The notes under the pieces: generated by a model
What the model was told of the DNA's origin: nothing
Seen by the model: only the letters and a program-made list of their open reading frames with translations
Databases searched by the model: none
Program-made: the position numbers and the translations under genes
Shown here: in pieces, positions 35,301 to 43,027 of the stretch
Layout of the letters: every line of letters begins with the position of its first letter
Numbering within the stretch: position 1 is the first letter of the stretch
DNA from: Saprospiraceae bacterium
GTDB lineage: Bacteria; Bacteroidota; Bacteroidia; Chitinophagales; Saprospiraceae
Direction: 5' to 3'
Assembly (NCBI GenBank): GCA_027488935.1
Contig: JAIYAP010000086.1
Span: forward strand, 1 to 59,005
DNA: 59,005 bases

Positions 35301-35857
35301 AAATCGAATACATAACCGATGCAAGCGGATTGTTGAAAAAAGGCGCCAAAGCCAATTTCAAAACCTTAGGCGCCAAACTGGGCAAAGACATGAAAGCCGC
35401 CGCCGACTTGATTGCGGCCTTTACCAATGAAGAAATCAATGCTTTAGAAAAAAGTGGTCAACACGCGGTGCAAATTGCCGGGACAGACTATGTGTTGACG
35501 CCGGATGATTTGATCGTAACTACGGAAGACCTGCCAGGCTGGAAAGTTGCCAGCGATGCAGGATTGACCGTTGCCTTGGATGTGACCATGACCGATCAGT
35601 TGCTTGCAGAAGGAACCGCCCGCGATTTGGTGAATCGTATCCAAAACGTCCGCAAAGAGCAAAACTTCCAGGTAACCGACCGCATTATAGTTACCCTTGA
35701 AAAACATCCGGCCATTTTGGATGCTGTTGCGCAGTTTGCCGATTATATCAAAGCAGAAGTGCTCGCAGAATCCATCATTTTGGAAGAACAACTGGAAGCC
35801 GAAAAAGTGGAACTGAATGATCAGGTAAGTTTGGGTATTTTGGTTTCTCTGAATTGA
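32399..35857 (+). CDS. ileS: Isoleucyl-tRNA synthetase
   Basis: Class I synthetase of 1152 residues, the usual length. HIGH-type signature GIHH at 54-57 (PPSANGKPGIHHVMAR), editing domain in the middle (AWTTTPWTLPSN, GTGVVHTAPYFGADDF), KMSKS at 691-695 (GNKMSKSKGN) and an anticodon-binding helical domain ending around 1150. It charges isoleucine on tRNA-Ile, including the CAU-type encoded at 22721. A consensus promoter precedes it and a hairpin follows. No zinc-binding Cys cluster is evident at the C-terminus; this matches the eukaryote-like IleS2 branch known from this phylum (inference). Confidence 0.97.
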   Translation: MYREYKHLNLAALDAEILQFWEDEQIFQKSIDQRPVDASYVFYEGPPSANGKPGIHHVMARAVKDMFCRYQTLKGYRVERKGGWDTHGLPIELQVEKELGITKEDIGKKISVDEYNQACRSTVMRYKDLWDDITRKMGYWVDLDNPYITFENNYIESVWNLIEMLYHKKTPSGQSYLYKGFTIQPFSPAAGTGLSSHELNLPGCYKEVTDLSIVAMFKVKNDENSAFLFSEADEDVRIMAWTTTPWTLPSNVALTVGPEIHYAKVRTFNPYTAAPVSVILASDRISAYFNPENASLPMEPHDVAAKNPAIPYRIDRTFWGKQMLGLHFEQLMPYVTSPELEKDGFRVIGGNWVTTEDGTGVVHTAPYFGADDFKACKENGVPFIGIMDDKDRLQPLVDRQGRFVAEVTDFAGMYVKADYYPKDVTADKSFKSTDLLISLKLKDEGKAFKIEKYKHNYPHCWRTDKSVLYYPLDSWFIRASAAKERMAELNKTINWKPESTGTGRFGQWLDNLQDWNLSRSRYWGIALPIWRTEDESEEVCFGSVEALKERVREANYKINTRAGQEALSQTEIEAVIKGYDLINQPDFDLHRPYIDQIVLLSTDGARPMYREADLIDVWFDSGSMPYAQWHYPFENQEKFRQNFPADFIAEGVDQTRGWFYTLHAIAVMCFDSVAYKNVVSNGLVLDKEGNKMSKSKGNVVDPFETIATHGADATRWYMISNAAPWENLKFDLGGIVESRNKFFGTLFNTYNFFALYANLDQWAMDEQNVMPYSERNELDRWVISKLYSLVAEYRNAMDDYEPTKAARAIETFVDEHLSNWYVRLSRRRFWRGDMGADKRAAYETLYECLMVTSQLSASLAPFFSDWLYRNLTAPVREQAKHHHTPLRHESVHLTDLTLPDAFKVDLDLEQRMDYAQRICSLALSIRKKEKLRVRLPLQKILLPVLDASFIAAVDGVKDLILSEINVKEIEYITDASGLLKKGAKANFKTLGAKLGKDMKAAADLIAAFTNEEINALEKSGQHAVQIAGTDYVLTPDDLIVTTEDLPGWKVASDAGLTVALDVTMTDQLLAEGTARDLVNRIQNVRKEQNFQVTDRIIVTLEKHPAILDAVAQFADYIKAEVLAESIILEEQLEAEKVELNDQVSLGILVSLN

Positions 35858-35878
35858 AAGATATTTTAATGTCTAGTG

Positions 35879-35908
35879 CCGCTGGGGTGGTATAAACTGC
35901 CCCAGCGG
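35879..35908. repeat. Palindrome downstream of ileS
   Basis: CCGCTGGGG (35879-35887) and CCCCAGCGG (35900-35908) pair perfectly over 9 bp with a 12-nt loop. There is no T run, so it may be a weak terminator or a dispersed palindrome; its core CAGCGG recurs in the palindromes beside queG. Confidence 0.65.
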
Positions 35909-35926
35909 TATAACGCTATTTTTCAC

Positions 35927-35957
35927 TTTGATTTCTCCCTTAAAAGGCTTAAATTTG
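35927..35957 (+). promoter_or_regulatory. Promoter of the DUF433/DUF5615 pair (TTTG-N19-TAAATTTG)
   Basis: -33 TTTG at 35927-35930, 19 nt, -7 TAAATTTG at 35950-35957, 16 bp before the ATG, giving a very short leader. Confidence 0.7.
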
Positions 35958-35973
35958 TTTAAAAATCTTTGAA

Positions 35974-36216
35974 ATGTCAGAAAAAGACTTGTTAAAACGC
36001 ATTTCAGTTGATCCCAACATTTGTTTTGGGAAACCCTGTATTAAAGGTACGCGCATTTGGGTCTCTTTAATCTTGGATTATCTGGCGGCAGGAGAAACCA
36101 TTGAAGCAGTTCTGGCAGCATATCCTAATTTGCTTAAAGAAGATATCCTTGCCTGTATTGCCTATGGATCAGCTGTAAGTAGAGAAAATTACATTGAAAT
36201 TGCCTTTGCATTATGA
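35974..36216 (+). CDS. DUF433-family antitoxin
   Basis: RISVDPNICFGKPCIKGTRIWVSLILDYLAAGETIEAVLAAYPNLLKEDILACIAY is a full DUF433 domain, the small helical DNA-binding half of DUF433/DUF5615 modules. The last codons overlap the toxin gene by 4 bp (ATGA), a sign of coupled translation. It is about 80 residues against 66 for the orphan DUF433 gene at 16051; the two differ enough to be separate lineages. It has its own consensus promoter. Confidence 0.9.
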   Translation: MSEKDLLKRISVDPNICFGKPCIKGTRIWVSLILDYLAAGETIEAVLAAYPNLLKEDILACIAYGSAVSRENYIEIAFAL

Positions 36217-36581
36217 GTTTAAAACTAAAACTGGATGAAAACTTTAGTCCAGCCCTGGTTGACTTGTTTCAAAATGCTGGTATTGATACGCATACTGTTT
36301 TTTCTGAAAACCTTTCCGGAGCAAGTGATCAGGTGATATATGAAACCATCTTATCCGAAGAACGAATATTGCTTACGTTTGACACGGATTTTTGTAATAT
36401 TTTACGATTTCCGCCAGATGAAAGTGCTGGAATAATTGTTGTGCGTCCCAAAAGACCAATCTCACTTGCAGACGTATATAGTTTTGCCTTTAAGATTCTG
36501 GATTTATTGGCCGAAAACAATCCAAAGGGCTGTTTATGGGTATTAGAATCAGATAAATTGAGAATAAGAGGGGCAAAATAA
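36213..36581 (+). CDS. DUF5615 PIN-like protein (putative toxin)
   Basis: Opens with LKLDENFSPALVDLFQNAGIDTHTV, then LLTFDTDFCNILRFPPDESAGIIVVRP, the DUF5615 pattern with acidic residues (DEN, DTDF) placed as in PIN ribonucleases. Members are thought to be the toxin partner of DUF433 proteins. The length (122 residues) is normal, and the acids are retained, so this module looks intact, unlike the other two antitoxin-like loci in the window. Activity on RNA is known for PIN relatives, not shown for this family member. Confidence 0.88.
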   Translation: MSLKLKLDENFSPALVDLFQNAGIDTHTVFSENLSGASDQVIYETILSEERILLTFDTDFCNILRFPPDESAGIIVVRPKRPISLADVYSFAFKILDLLAENNPKGCLWVLESDKLRIRGAK

Positions 36582-36601
36582 TATAAAATACAGATTTTTC
36601 C

Positions 36602-37060
36602 ATGAAAAACACCTTCACAATCTTGCTTTTTCTCCAGTTCATGTGCATTAACTACCTGCACGCACAGAGCGCCCCCTCCATACATTTCTCCTTCAACCAC
36701 CTCGCCTTATCCGTCAAAAACGTAGATAGTTCGGCCGAGTTTTATACGCGTGTGCTACACCTGTCGGAAATCACCAACCGCACCCAAAAACCGGGCATAC
36801 GCTGGTTTTCCTTAGGGGACGGTAAAGAATTACACCTGATTTCCACCATCCCCGGGCCTGTACAGATCAACAAAGCCGTGCATTTCGCCTTTACCACCCC
36901 CGATTTCGAGCCCCTGGTGCAATTGTTGATTAAAGAAAAAATTCCTTATTCCGACTGGCCGGGCGTTGCCAACCAGATTACCACCCGGGCCGATGGGATT
37001 CGTCAATTGTATTTTCAGGACCCTGATGGGTATTGGATAGAGGTGAATAGTGCGGAGTAG
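36602..37060 (+). CDS. Exported VOC-superfamily (glyoxalase-like) protein
   Basis: A signal peptide (1-22, ending YLHAQ) precedes a single VOC module of about 125 residues: FNHLALSVKNVDSSAEFYTRVL, KELHLIS, KAVHFAFTTPDFEPL, and YFQDPDGYWIEV, with His and Glu positions typical for the metal site (FNHLAL, ELHL, HFAF, WIEV). VOC proteins include glyoxalase I, dioxygenases and antibiotic-binding proteins; export to the periplasm is less usual. The substrate cannot be told. It follows the DUF5615 gene by 20 bp and may be read through from its promoter. Confidence 0.88.
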   Translation: MKNTFTILLFLQFMCINYLHAQSAPSIHFSFNHLALSVKNVDSSAEFYTRVLHLSEITNRTQKPGIRWFSLGDGKELHLISTIPGPVQINKAVHFAFTTPDFEPLVQLLIKEKIPYSDWPGVANQITTRADGIRQLYFQDPDGYWIEVNSAE

Positions 37061-37194
37061 GTTACTTTATTGACAAGATTTATAATACTTTGATTTGTAC
37101 TTCGTTTTTGTCAAAAAGTTAAATGCGATTTAACGAAATTAAAAATTTGGAAAAAGCATCCATTTTTCGTTTATTTGCATAAAAAAAGTAGATA

Positions 37195-37416
37195 ATGACA
37201 ACGGATTTAAAGTTATTCGGGAAAATAATTGCGCTACCTCCTGCTTTAAAAGAAGAGGCATTGAAATATATTCAATATCTGCAATTTTCACAAAACCAGG
37301 AAGTATCCGATAAAAAGATAAAAAAAACTCCTAAAGCGGGCTTTAGTCAGGTTAATTTTATCATGTCTGAGGATTTTGATGCACCATTGGAGGATTTTAA
37401 AGCATATATGGAATGA
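37195..37416 (+). CDS. DUF2281-like antitoxin
   Basis: A 73-residue protein: LKLFGKIIALPPALKEEALKYIQYLQ is the N-terminal helical DUF2281 segment, followed by a Lys-rich linker and a C-terminal acidic tail (SEDFDAPLEDFKAYME) of the kind that covers a PIN active site. The ATG of the next gene overlaps its stop by 4 bp (ATGA), standard for antitoxin-toxin pairs. Assignment rests on this layout plus the short helix pattern. Confidence 0.85.
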   Translation: MTTDLKLFGKIIALPPALKEEALKYIQYLQFSQNQEVSDKKIKKTPKAGFSQVNFIMSEDFDAPLEDFKAYME

Positions 37417-37796
37417 ATTTGCTGTTGGATACGCATGCATATATTTGGTTCTCTTCGAATAACCGTGAATTGAGCAGCACCGTTAAACGTATGATTGAAG
37501 ACAGTGAAAATAATTCTTATGTCAGTATAGCCTCTTTATGGGAAATGTCAATAAAAATCAGCTTAGGCAAATTATCCATTGACAAGGATTTCAAGTATAT
37601 TATTCAGGATTTGACTGAAAGTGGAATAAATCTTTTGCCGATTTCTTTTGACCATATTTTAATGAGTAGCGTGCTTCCTTTTCACCACAGAGATCCGTTT
37701 GACCGAATTATTGTTGCTCAATCTCTGTGCGAAGGGATGAAATTATTGAGCGTTGACACAATTTTTGATCATTACTCAAGTGATAGAATCTGGTAA
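37413..37796 (+). CDS. VapC-type PIN-domain toxin
   Basis: MNLLLDTHAYIWF holds the first catalytic Asp (Asp6), IASLWEMSIKISLGKL holds Glu44, and FHHRDPFDRIIVAQSL holds Asp94 and Asp97, giving the complete PIN quartet of Mg-dependent ribonucleases. Length (127 residues) is usual for VapC. Such toxins cut tRNA or rRNA when their antitoxin is lost. With an intact partner upstream, this appears to be the one fully active toxin-antitoxin pair of the PIN type in the window. Confidence 0.92.
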   Translation: MNLLLDTHAYIWFSSNNRELSSTVKRMIEDSENNSYVSIASLWEMSIKISLGKLSIDKDFKYIIQDLTESGINLLPISFDHILMSSVLPFHHRDPFDRIIVAQSLCEGMKLLSVDTIFDHYSSDRIW

Positions 37797-37950
37797 AATC
37801 CTCCCAGATCGCCCAAGCCAGCCTAAATGTAGAATTGCTTTTTAAAAACAAGACAAATCCTACAAAATAAAGAAAATCATAAGGTAACAAAAATTAATTC
37901 CCACATCCTTCGTTTCTTCACCCTACGAAATCATCATCCGCCTTTTACCT

Positions 37951-38946
37951 ATGCAAAAATCAGTCGATATGGAAGCGCTTACCCGCTATGTGGTAGCCGA
38001 AAGCGCTTTTATTGAACAATTGAATGCCGTTACTGCCGAAGTCATTGTGGGCCAACACGCTATGCTCGAACGCCTGCTGATCGGTCTGCTTACCAAGGGC
38101 CATATTTTGCTCGAAGGCATGCCCGGCCTCGCTAAAACCTTAGCCATCAAAACCTTGGCCACTGCGGTCGATGCCAAATTCAGCCGTATTCAGTTTACAC
38201 CGGATCTGTTGCCTGCCGACGTGGTGGGTACGACCATTTATAACCCGGCATTGGCGGAATTTACCATCCGGAAAGGACCCATTTTTGCCAATTTTGTACT
38301 CGCCGACGAAATTAACCGCGCCCCTGCCAAAGTGCAAAGCGCGCTGCTCGAAGCCATGCAGGAACGCCAGGTAACCATCGGCAACGAAACCTTCAAACTA
38401 GATGATCCGTTTTTGGTGCTCGCCACCCAGAACCCCATCGAACAAGAGGGCACCTATCCCCTGCCGGAAGCCCAAACCGACCGTTTTTTGTTAAAAGTAA
38501 AAATCGGCTATCCAAATATGGAGGACGAACGCACCATTGTGCGCCGCAACCTGAATGATGAAGAAGTGCTGATTAAAAAAGTGGTGTCGGTAGAAACCCT
38601 GCTCAAAGCCCGCCAGGCTGTGAAAAAGGTGTATATGGACGAAAAAATTGAGCAATACATCCTCGATATAGTCTTTGCTACCCGCGAACCGGAAAAATAT
38701 GGTTTGCAACAATTGCGGCCGCTCATCGGATATGGCGCGTCTCCGCGTGCCAGTTTGGCCCTTGCCAAAGCATCCCGCGCTGTGGCCTTTATCAAACGCC
38801 GCGGTTTTGTAACCCCCGATGATGTGCGTTCCATTTGCCCGGACGTATTGCGTCACCGCATTGGCCTGACTTTCGAAGCCGAAGCCGAAAACATCACCCA
38901 GGAAGATGTTATTGCAAAAATTCTGGGCACGATTGTGATCCCATAG
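37951..38946 (+). CDS. MoxR-type AAA+ ATPase
   Basis: Walker A GMPGLAKT near residue 55, the pore/Walker B region FVLADEINRAPAKVQSALLEAMQERQVT, LATQNPIEQEGTYPLPEAQTDRFLLKV (sensor I and the MoxR-typical Q-N-P-x-E-x-E-G) and SPRASLALAKASRAVAF. MoxR proteins act as chaperones in the assembly of metal- or von Willebrand-domain complexes. It opens an operon with a DUF58 protein, a BatD-like protein and BatA, the classic Bat (Bacteroides aerotolerance) layout. About 150 bp upstream hold no other gene. Confidence 0.95.
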   Translation: MQKSVDMEALTRYVVAESAFIEQLNAVTAEVIVGQHAMLERLLIGLLTKGHILLEGMPGLAKTLAIKTLATAVDAKFSRIQFTPDLLPADVVGTTIYNPALAEFTIRKGPIFANFVLADEINRAPAKVQSALLEAMQERQVTIGNETFKLDDPFLVLATQNPIEQEGTYPLPEAQTDRFLLKVKIGYPNMEDERTIVRRNLNDEEVLIKKVVSVETLLKARQAVKKVYMDEKIEQYILDIVFATREPEKYGLQQLRPLIGYGASPRASLALAKASRAVAFIKRRGFVTPDDVRSICPDVLRHRIGLTFEAEAENITQEDVIAKILGTIVIP

Positions 38947-38989
38947 CACGTGTTATCCATTGTAAAAATTGCATTTTATCCCAACACAC

Positions 38990-39874
38990 ATGGATTCCAC
39001 CGAATTACTCAAAAAAGTACGGCGTATTGAAATTAAAACGCGGGGCTTAAGCAGTCACCTGTTTTCGGGCGGCTACCATAGCGCGTTCAAGGGCAGAGGC
39101 ATGTCGTTCAGCGAAGTGCGCCTGTACTACCCGGGCGATGATGTGCGCGCCATCGACTGGAATGTGACCGCCCGTACCGGCGACCCGTATGTAAAAGTTT
39201 TTGAAGAAGAGCGGGAGAACACGGTGATGCTGTTGGTAGATGTGAGTGGTTCGGCCGTTTTTGGCAGTCATACCCAGTTTAAGGCGGAGTATTTGACCGA
39301 ATTGTGCGCGGTTTTGGCCTTTTCAGCCATTGCCAACAACGACAAAGTGGGGGTTTTGCTGTTTTCTGATCGCATCGAATTGTACATCCCGCCCAAAAAG
39401 GGCCGCCAGCATATTTTGTTGATCATCCGCGAGATTTTGACCTTTAAACCCGTAGGCAAAGGCACCGATATTGGCGCAGCCATGCGGTACATCCACAATG
39501 GTTTGAAAAAACGCTGTGTTTGTTTCGTTTTATCCGACTTTTTGGGCACCGATTACGAAGAAGCCATGCGGGTGCTCGCGCGCAGGCACGACCTGATCGG
39601 ATTGCACTGCTGGGACCCGTTGGAGCGTGATTTGCCCGATGTGGGTGTTTTGCGCGTCGCCGATGCCGAAACCGGAGCCCAAACCTGGGTAGATACAACC
39701 AGTACGCGCTTGCGACGGCAATATTGGCAAACATTTGAGGCACATACGCAATCGACCCAGGCACTATTTCGCCGCGCCGGGGCCGATTTCCTGAGTTTGT
39801 GTACCAACCAGCCATACGTCCACGAATTGCTCAAGTTTTTTGCACAACGTTCCAAAGTGATCGCACATGGGTAA
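38990..39874 (+). CDS. DUF58 protein with von Willebrand A-like fold
   Basis: The N-terminus, ELLKKVRRIEIKTRGLSSHLFSGGYHSAFKGRGMSFSEVRLYYPGDDVRAIDWNVTARTGDPYVK, is the DUF58 core (its G-D-D-x-R-x-I-D-W motif is clear). It continues into a von Willebrand A-like domain with the MIDAS motif DVSGSAVFGS. DUF58 proteins are MoxR partners in stress-tolerance operons. ATG 38990 is used; a TTG at 38969 would add seven residues. Its 3' end overlaps the next gene by 8 bp. Confidence 0.9.
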   Translation: MDSTELLKKVRRIEIKTRGLSSHLFSGGYHSAFKGRGMSFSEVRLYYPGDDVRAIDWNVTARTGDPYVKVFEEERENTVMLLVDVSGSAVFGSHTQFKAEYLTELCAVLAFSAIANNDKVGVLLFSDRIELYIPPKKGRQHILLIIREILTFKPVGKGTDIGAAMRYIHNGLKKRCVCFVLSDFLGTDYEEAMRVLARRHDLIGLHCWDPLERDLPDVGVLRVADAETGAQTWVDTTSTRLRRQYWQTFEAHTQSTQALFRRAGADFLSLCTNQPYVHELLKFFAQRSKVIAHG

Positions 39875-40784
39875 GGCGCGCGCACGGATACCTATATATA
39901 TAGGCGTATGGATGGTCGCCCTGTTATGTGGTAGTGGTTTGCAGGCACAATTGACGGCCAACGCCAATTTCAATCCGTCCCGCATAGAAACGGGCGATAC
40001 GTTTTCATTACGGGTATTGGTAACAGGCACCAATTCCGAACCCCAGCCTGTAGATTTCAAACCTTGGGCGGCGGTATTTCAAGGAAACAATATACTATCG
40101 CATACTGGTTGGCGACGCTCGGGTGCCCAATGGGTCCAGCAATTTACCCTCATTGGGTTTGATAGCGTGCAAACCGAGTTACCGCCATTGTTGATAAAAT
40201 CGCATTTAGGAGAAACAATCCCCACGAATGCACTGCTGCTTGACGTATTTCCCACCAAGGCTGGCACGGAGATTGGCGATATGGACAGCATCCGGGAAAT
40301 TATACGGGAACCGGTGAACTGGCAAGATTTCTGGCCCTGGTATATTGGTTTGGGTATATTACTGTTGGTGGCCATGCGTTACCTTCGGAAACCCAAACGC
40401 CCTAAGCCACAAATTATTCAGCAACCAGTTGCAGCGCTTGAACCCGCCATCCCGATCCATATAGTGGCCTTGCAACGCCTGGCGGAGTTAGAAAAACAAA
40501 AAGCCTGGACCAAAGGCCCCATCAAGGCATATTATGTGGAATTAAGCATGATTGTGCGCGAATACCTTGAAAAACGCTTTCAAATACCCGCGCTGGAATC
40601 AACGACATCCGAAACCAAACAAATGCTTGCCCATGCCGCAGTACCAAACGAACTGCTGCAAAGCATTGAAAAATTATTGGCGCAAACAGATTTAGTGAAA
40701 TACGCCAGCCATATTCCGGCCCCCGATGCCCACCTGAAAGCCCTGCACCATGCCCAAACCATTATTGAAAAAACCCACGCTTAA
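39867..40784 (+). CDS. BatD-like membrane protein of the Bat operon
   Basis: A signal peptide (9-28, ending LQAQ) leads to a beta-rich extracytoplasmic domain (30-150, with IETGDTFSLRVLVTGTN), a transmembrane helix at 155-173 (FWPWYIGLGILLLVAMRYL), and a cytosolic helical tail. This shape matches BatD, the beta-rich membrane protein between the DUF58 and BatA/B genes. It overlaps the DUF58 gene by 8 bp and is 25 bp before BatA. Sequence identity to known BatD is low by eye, so the name rests largely on layout. Confidence 0.75.
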   Translation: MGKARARIPIYIGVWMVALLCGSGLQAQLTANANFNPSRIETGDTFSLRVLVTGTNSEPQPVDFKPWAAVFQGNNILSHTGWRRSGAQWVQQFTLIGFDSVQTELPPLLIKSHLGETIPTNALLLDVFPTKAGTEIGDMDSIREIIREPVNWQDFWPWYIGLGILLLVAMRYLRKPKRPKPQIIQQPVAALEPAIPIHIVALQRLAELEKQKAWTKGPIKAYYVELSMIVREYLEKRFQIPALESTTSETKQMLAHAAVPNELLQSIEKLLAQTDLVKYASHIPAPDAHLKALHHAQTIIEKTHA

Positions 40785-40808
40785 TTTGTTCATCAACCCA
40801 AGCATCCT

Positions 40809-41798
40809 GTGACATTTGCCCAACCACTTTGGCTTTTACTGTTGTTATTGCTGCCGCTGCTTATTTATCAATATCGGAAGGCGGCCAAACAACGGCATGT
40901 AACCTTGCAGGTTTCGCGCCAAACGGCGATGAAAGGCGTGAAAACCTGGGTGGTGTATGCGCGCAGCTGGTTGCAAGGCGTGCGTTGGGCCGTACTGGTT
41001 TTGATCATCGTTGCGATGGCGCGTCCACAAAGCGCCTGGCACGAAGAAAAAGTAGAAGCCGAGGCAATAGACATTATGTTGGCCATGGATGTATCGCCCA
41101 GTATGCTTACTCAGGATTTTGAGCCCGATCGTATGACGGTTTCCCAAACCATGGCCATTGATTTTATCAGCCGCCGACCGTATGACCGGTTGGGATTGGT
41201 AGTATTTTCGGGTGGCGCATTTACCCAATGTCCACTTACCGATGACCGGCGGATTATACAGGCATTCATAAAAAACTTGCAGGTAGGCCGATTAAAAGAT
41301 GGTACTGCAATTGGCATGGGATTGGCGACCGCGCTGAACCATTTGAAAGACAGCGAGTCCCAAAGTAAAGTGGTAATTTTAATGACCGACGGAGAAGACA
41401 ATGTAGGGAGCATACACCCATTGGAGGCCGCAGCCATCGCCAAAGCCCTGAATATAAAGGTGTACACGGTCGGTATTGGTTCGGACGGTGTGGTGCAATC
41501 TCCAGCATATCAGCGGCCAGATGGTTCGTTTGTGTTTGTAGCCCGCAATATGAGTTTTGACACCAAATTATTATCGGATGTGGCAGAGATCACGGGGGGC
41601 AGATTTTATCGGGCGCGTACCGCCGACGATTTGGCAGGCATTTATGAAGAAATCGAGCAGTTAGAAAAAACGAAAGTTTCTACGACCGTAATCATCCGTA
41701 CCTCTGAATTATTTTTCTGGTTTTTAACCATCGCCCTTTGTTTGCTCATTTTGGAAATGCTGTTGCGTTGGGGGCCATTGAGGGTAATTACGGTTTAA
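40809..41798 (+). CDS. BatA-like von Willebrand A membrane protein
   Basis: N-terminal membrane helix (8-21), second helix (about 60-71), then a von Willebrand A domain with MIDAS LAMDVSPSML (Asp94, Ser96, Ser98) and LKDGTAIGMGLATAL and IVLMTDGEDN-type segments (seen here as ILMTDGEDNVGSI), and a third helix near the C-terminus (about 302-322). This is BatA of the Bat operon, thought to act with MoxR in oxidative or envelope stress. The start is GTG. A 127-bp gap with a small perfect palindrome (CAGGGAATTCCCTG, 41813-41826) separates it from the PorP/SprF gene. Confidence 0.9.
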   Translation: MTFAQPLWLLLLLLLPLLIYQYRKAAKQRHVTLQVSRQTAMKGVKTWVVYARSWLQGVRWAVLVLIIVAMARPQSAWHEEKVEAEAIDIMLAMDVSPSMLTQDFEPDRMTVSQTMAIDFISRRPYDRLGLVVFSGGAFTQCPLTDDRRIIQAFIKNLQVGRLKDGTAIGMGLATALNHLKDSESQSKVVILMTDGEDNVGSIHPLEAAAIAKALNIKVYTVGIGSDGVVQSPAYQRPDGSFVFVARNMSFDTKLLSDVAEITGGRFYRARTADDLAGIYEEIEQLEKTKVSTTVIIRTSELFFWFLTIALCLLILEMLLRWGPLRVITV

Positions 41799-41925
41799 GC
41801 GGCCGAAAAAACCAGGGAATTCCCTGAAAAATCCAAGGAAAAGAATCTTAACAGCACAATTCGGAAAAAAATGCAGCGTTTCCTTTAGAAGTTTGCAAAT
41901 AAACGCGACTTTTCGGCGGAATTCA

Positions 41926-42930
41926 ATGGATATGAGCAGATTTTTTACGGCATTGTTGGTATTGGTTGGGACGGTAGTCTCTGCCCAGGATCCAGTATTT
42001 TCGCAGTTTTATGCTGTGCCGATGCAGTTCAATCCAGGATTTGCAGGCAGTGCCTTTGCGCCTCGTATGGGATTTATTTACCGCAACCAATGGACCGGTT
42101 TTAATAGCGCCTATCGGACATATGGCGCTTTTTACGAGCAAAGTTTGGATCGGCTCAACAGTGGCATTGGATTTAATTTGGAAGGTGATAATGCTGGAAA
42201 CGGGATTTTAAAAACCACGCGTTTTTCGGCGGTTTATGCCTATCGTTTGCATTTGAGCGATCACTTAGACCTTCGATTGGGCGTAGAAGCCGGTTTGCAT
42301 CAAACCAATTTAAATTGGGACAAATTGATTTTTCCCGATCAGGTAGATGCATTAAACGGAATAACTTATAATAGTGAAGAGTTGCGGCCTGATATTTCGA
42401 GTCGTTCTAGTCTGGATATTTCAACTGGATTACTTTTGCTCAGTGAAAAATTCTACCTTGGCGCCGCAATGAAGCATTTGAATACGCCGAGGGAAGGCGT
42501 GCTGGTAATAAATGACAATATAGAGCGTGGTTTGCCGATTCGGTATGTGTTGCACGGCGGAACAGAACTGATTGTTAACAAGGGCAATAAACTTCACCCC
42601 CCCTCGTTTATTTCACCGAATTTCCTTTTTGTTTCCCAAGGTCCGTATCAACAACTCAATATTGGCGCGTATGCTGGCTTGGGTTCTATTTTTTGCGGAT
42701 TATGGTTCCGACACACCTTCAACAATGCAGATGCTGCGATTTTGATGGCTGGATTTAAAGAAGGGGTGTTCAAATTTGGGTTAAGTTACGATGCAACCAT
42801 TTCAGGTTTAAGTAACCGAGCCGGAGGGACGTTCGAGTTCTCATTAGGCATTTCATTAGATCAAAATGAAAACCTGAAAAAGAAAAAAAAGCGTGCTGAC
42901 CTCAATGACTGTTTAAGGATGTTCCAATAA
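41926..42930 (+). CDS. PorP/SprF-family T9SS outer-membrane protein
   Basis: Signal peptide ending VVSAQ, then the family opening QDPVFSQFYAVPMQFNPGFAGSAFAPRMGFIYRNQW, followed by about 300 residues of alternating beta strands and turns (GIGFNLEGDNAGNG, LDLRLGVEAGLHQTNLNWDKLIFPDQ) as expected for a barrel, and a Lys-rich end. PorP/SprF proteins bind adhesin or other T9SS cargo at the outer membrane. ATG 41926 (or 41932) is used because the frame further upstream starts at TTG and is not signal-like. It lies directly before GldJ. Confidence 0.93.
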   Translation: MDMSRFFTALLVLVGTVVSAQDPVFSQFYAVPMQFNPGFAGSAFAPRMGFIYRNQWTGFNSAYRTYGAFYEQSLDRLNSGIGFNLEGDNAGNGILKTTRFSAVYAYRLHLSDHLDLRLGVEAGLHQTNLNWDKLIFPDQVDALNGITYNSEELRPDISSRSSLDISTGLLLLSEKFYLGAAMKHLNTPREGVLVINDNIERGLPIRYVLHGGTELIVNKGNKLHPPSFISPNFLFVSQGPYQQLNIGAYAGLGSIFCGLWFRHTFNNADAAILMAGFKEGVFKFGLSYDATISGLSNRAGGTFEFSLGISLDQNENLKKKKKRADLNDCLRMFQ

Positions 42931-42966
42931 TTTCAACTACATTCAATAAATTTGGTGCAATTGGAA

Positions 42967-42995
42967 TTGCGAAAAGTTTTATTTGCCTACATTTG
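42967..42995 (+). promoter_or_regulatory. Promoter of gldJ (TTG-N18-TACATTTG)
   Basis: -33 TTG at 42967-42969, 18 nt, -7 TACATTTG at 42988-42995, about 33 bp before the gldJ ATG. Confidence 0.6.
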
Positions 42996-43027
42996 CTGCT
43001 CATTTTTCAAAAACTGCTTTTAATACA

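Noticed and set aside
41813-41826. CAGGGAATTCCCTG palindrome as a terminator or operator
   Set aside because: A 14-bp perfect palindrome with no loop and no T run; too little to assign a function.
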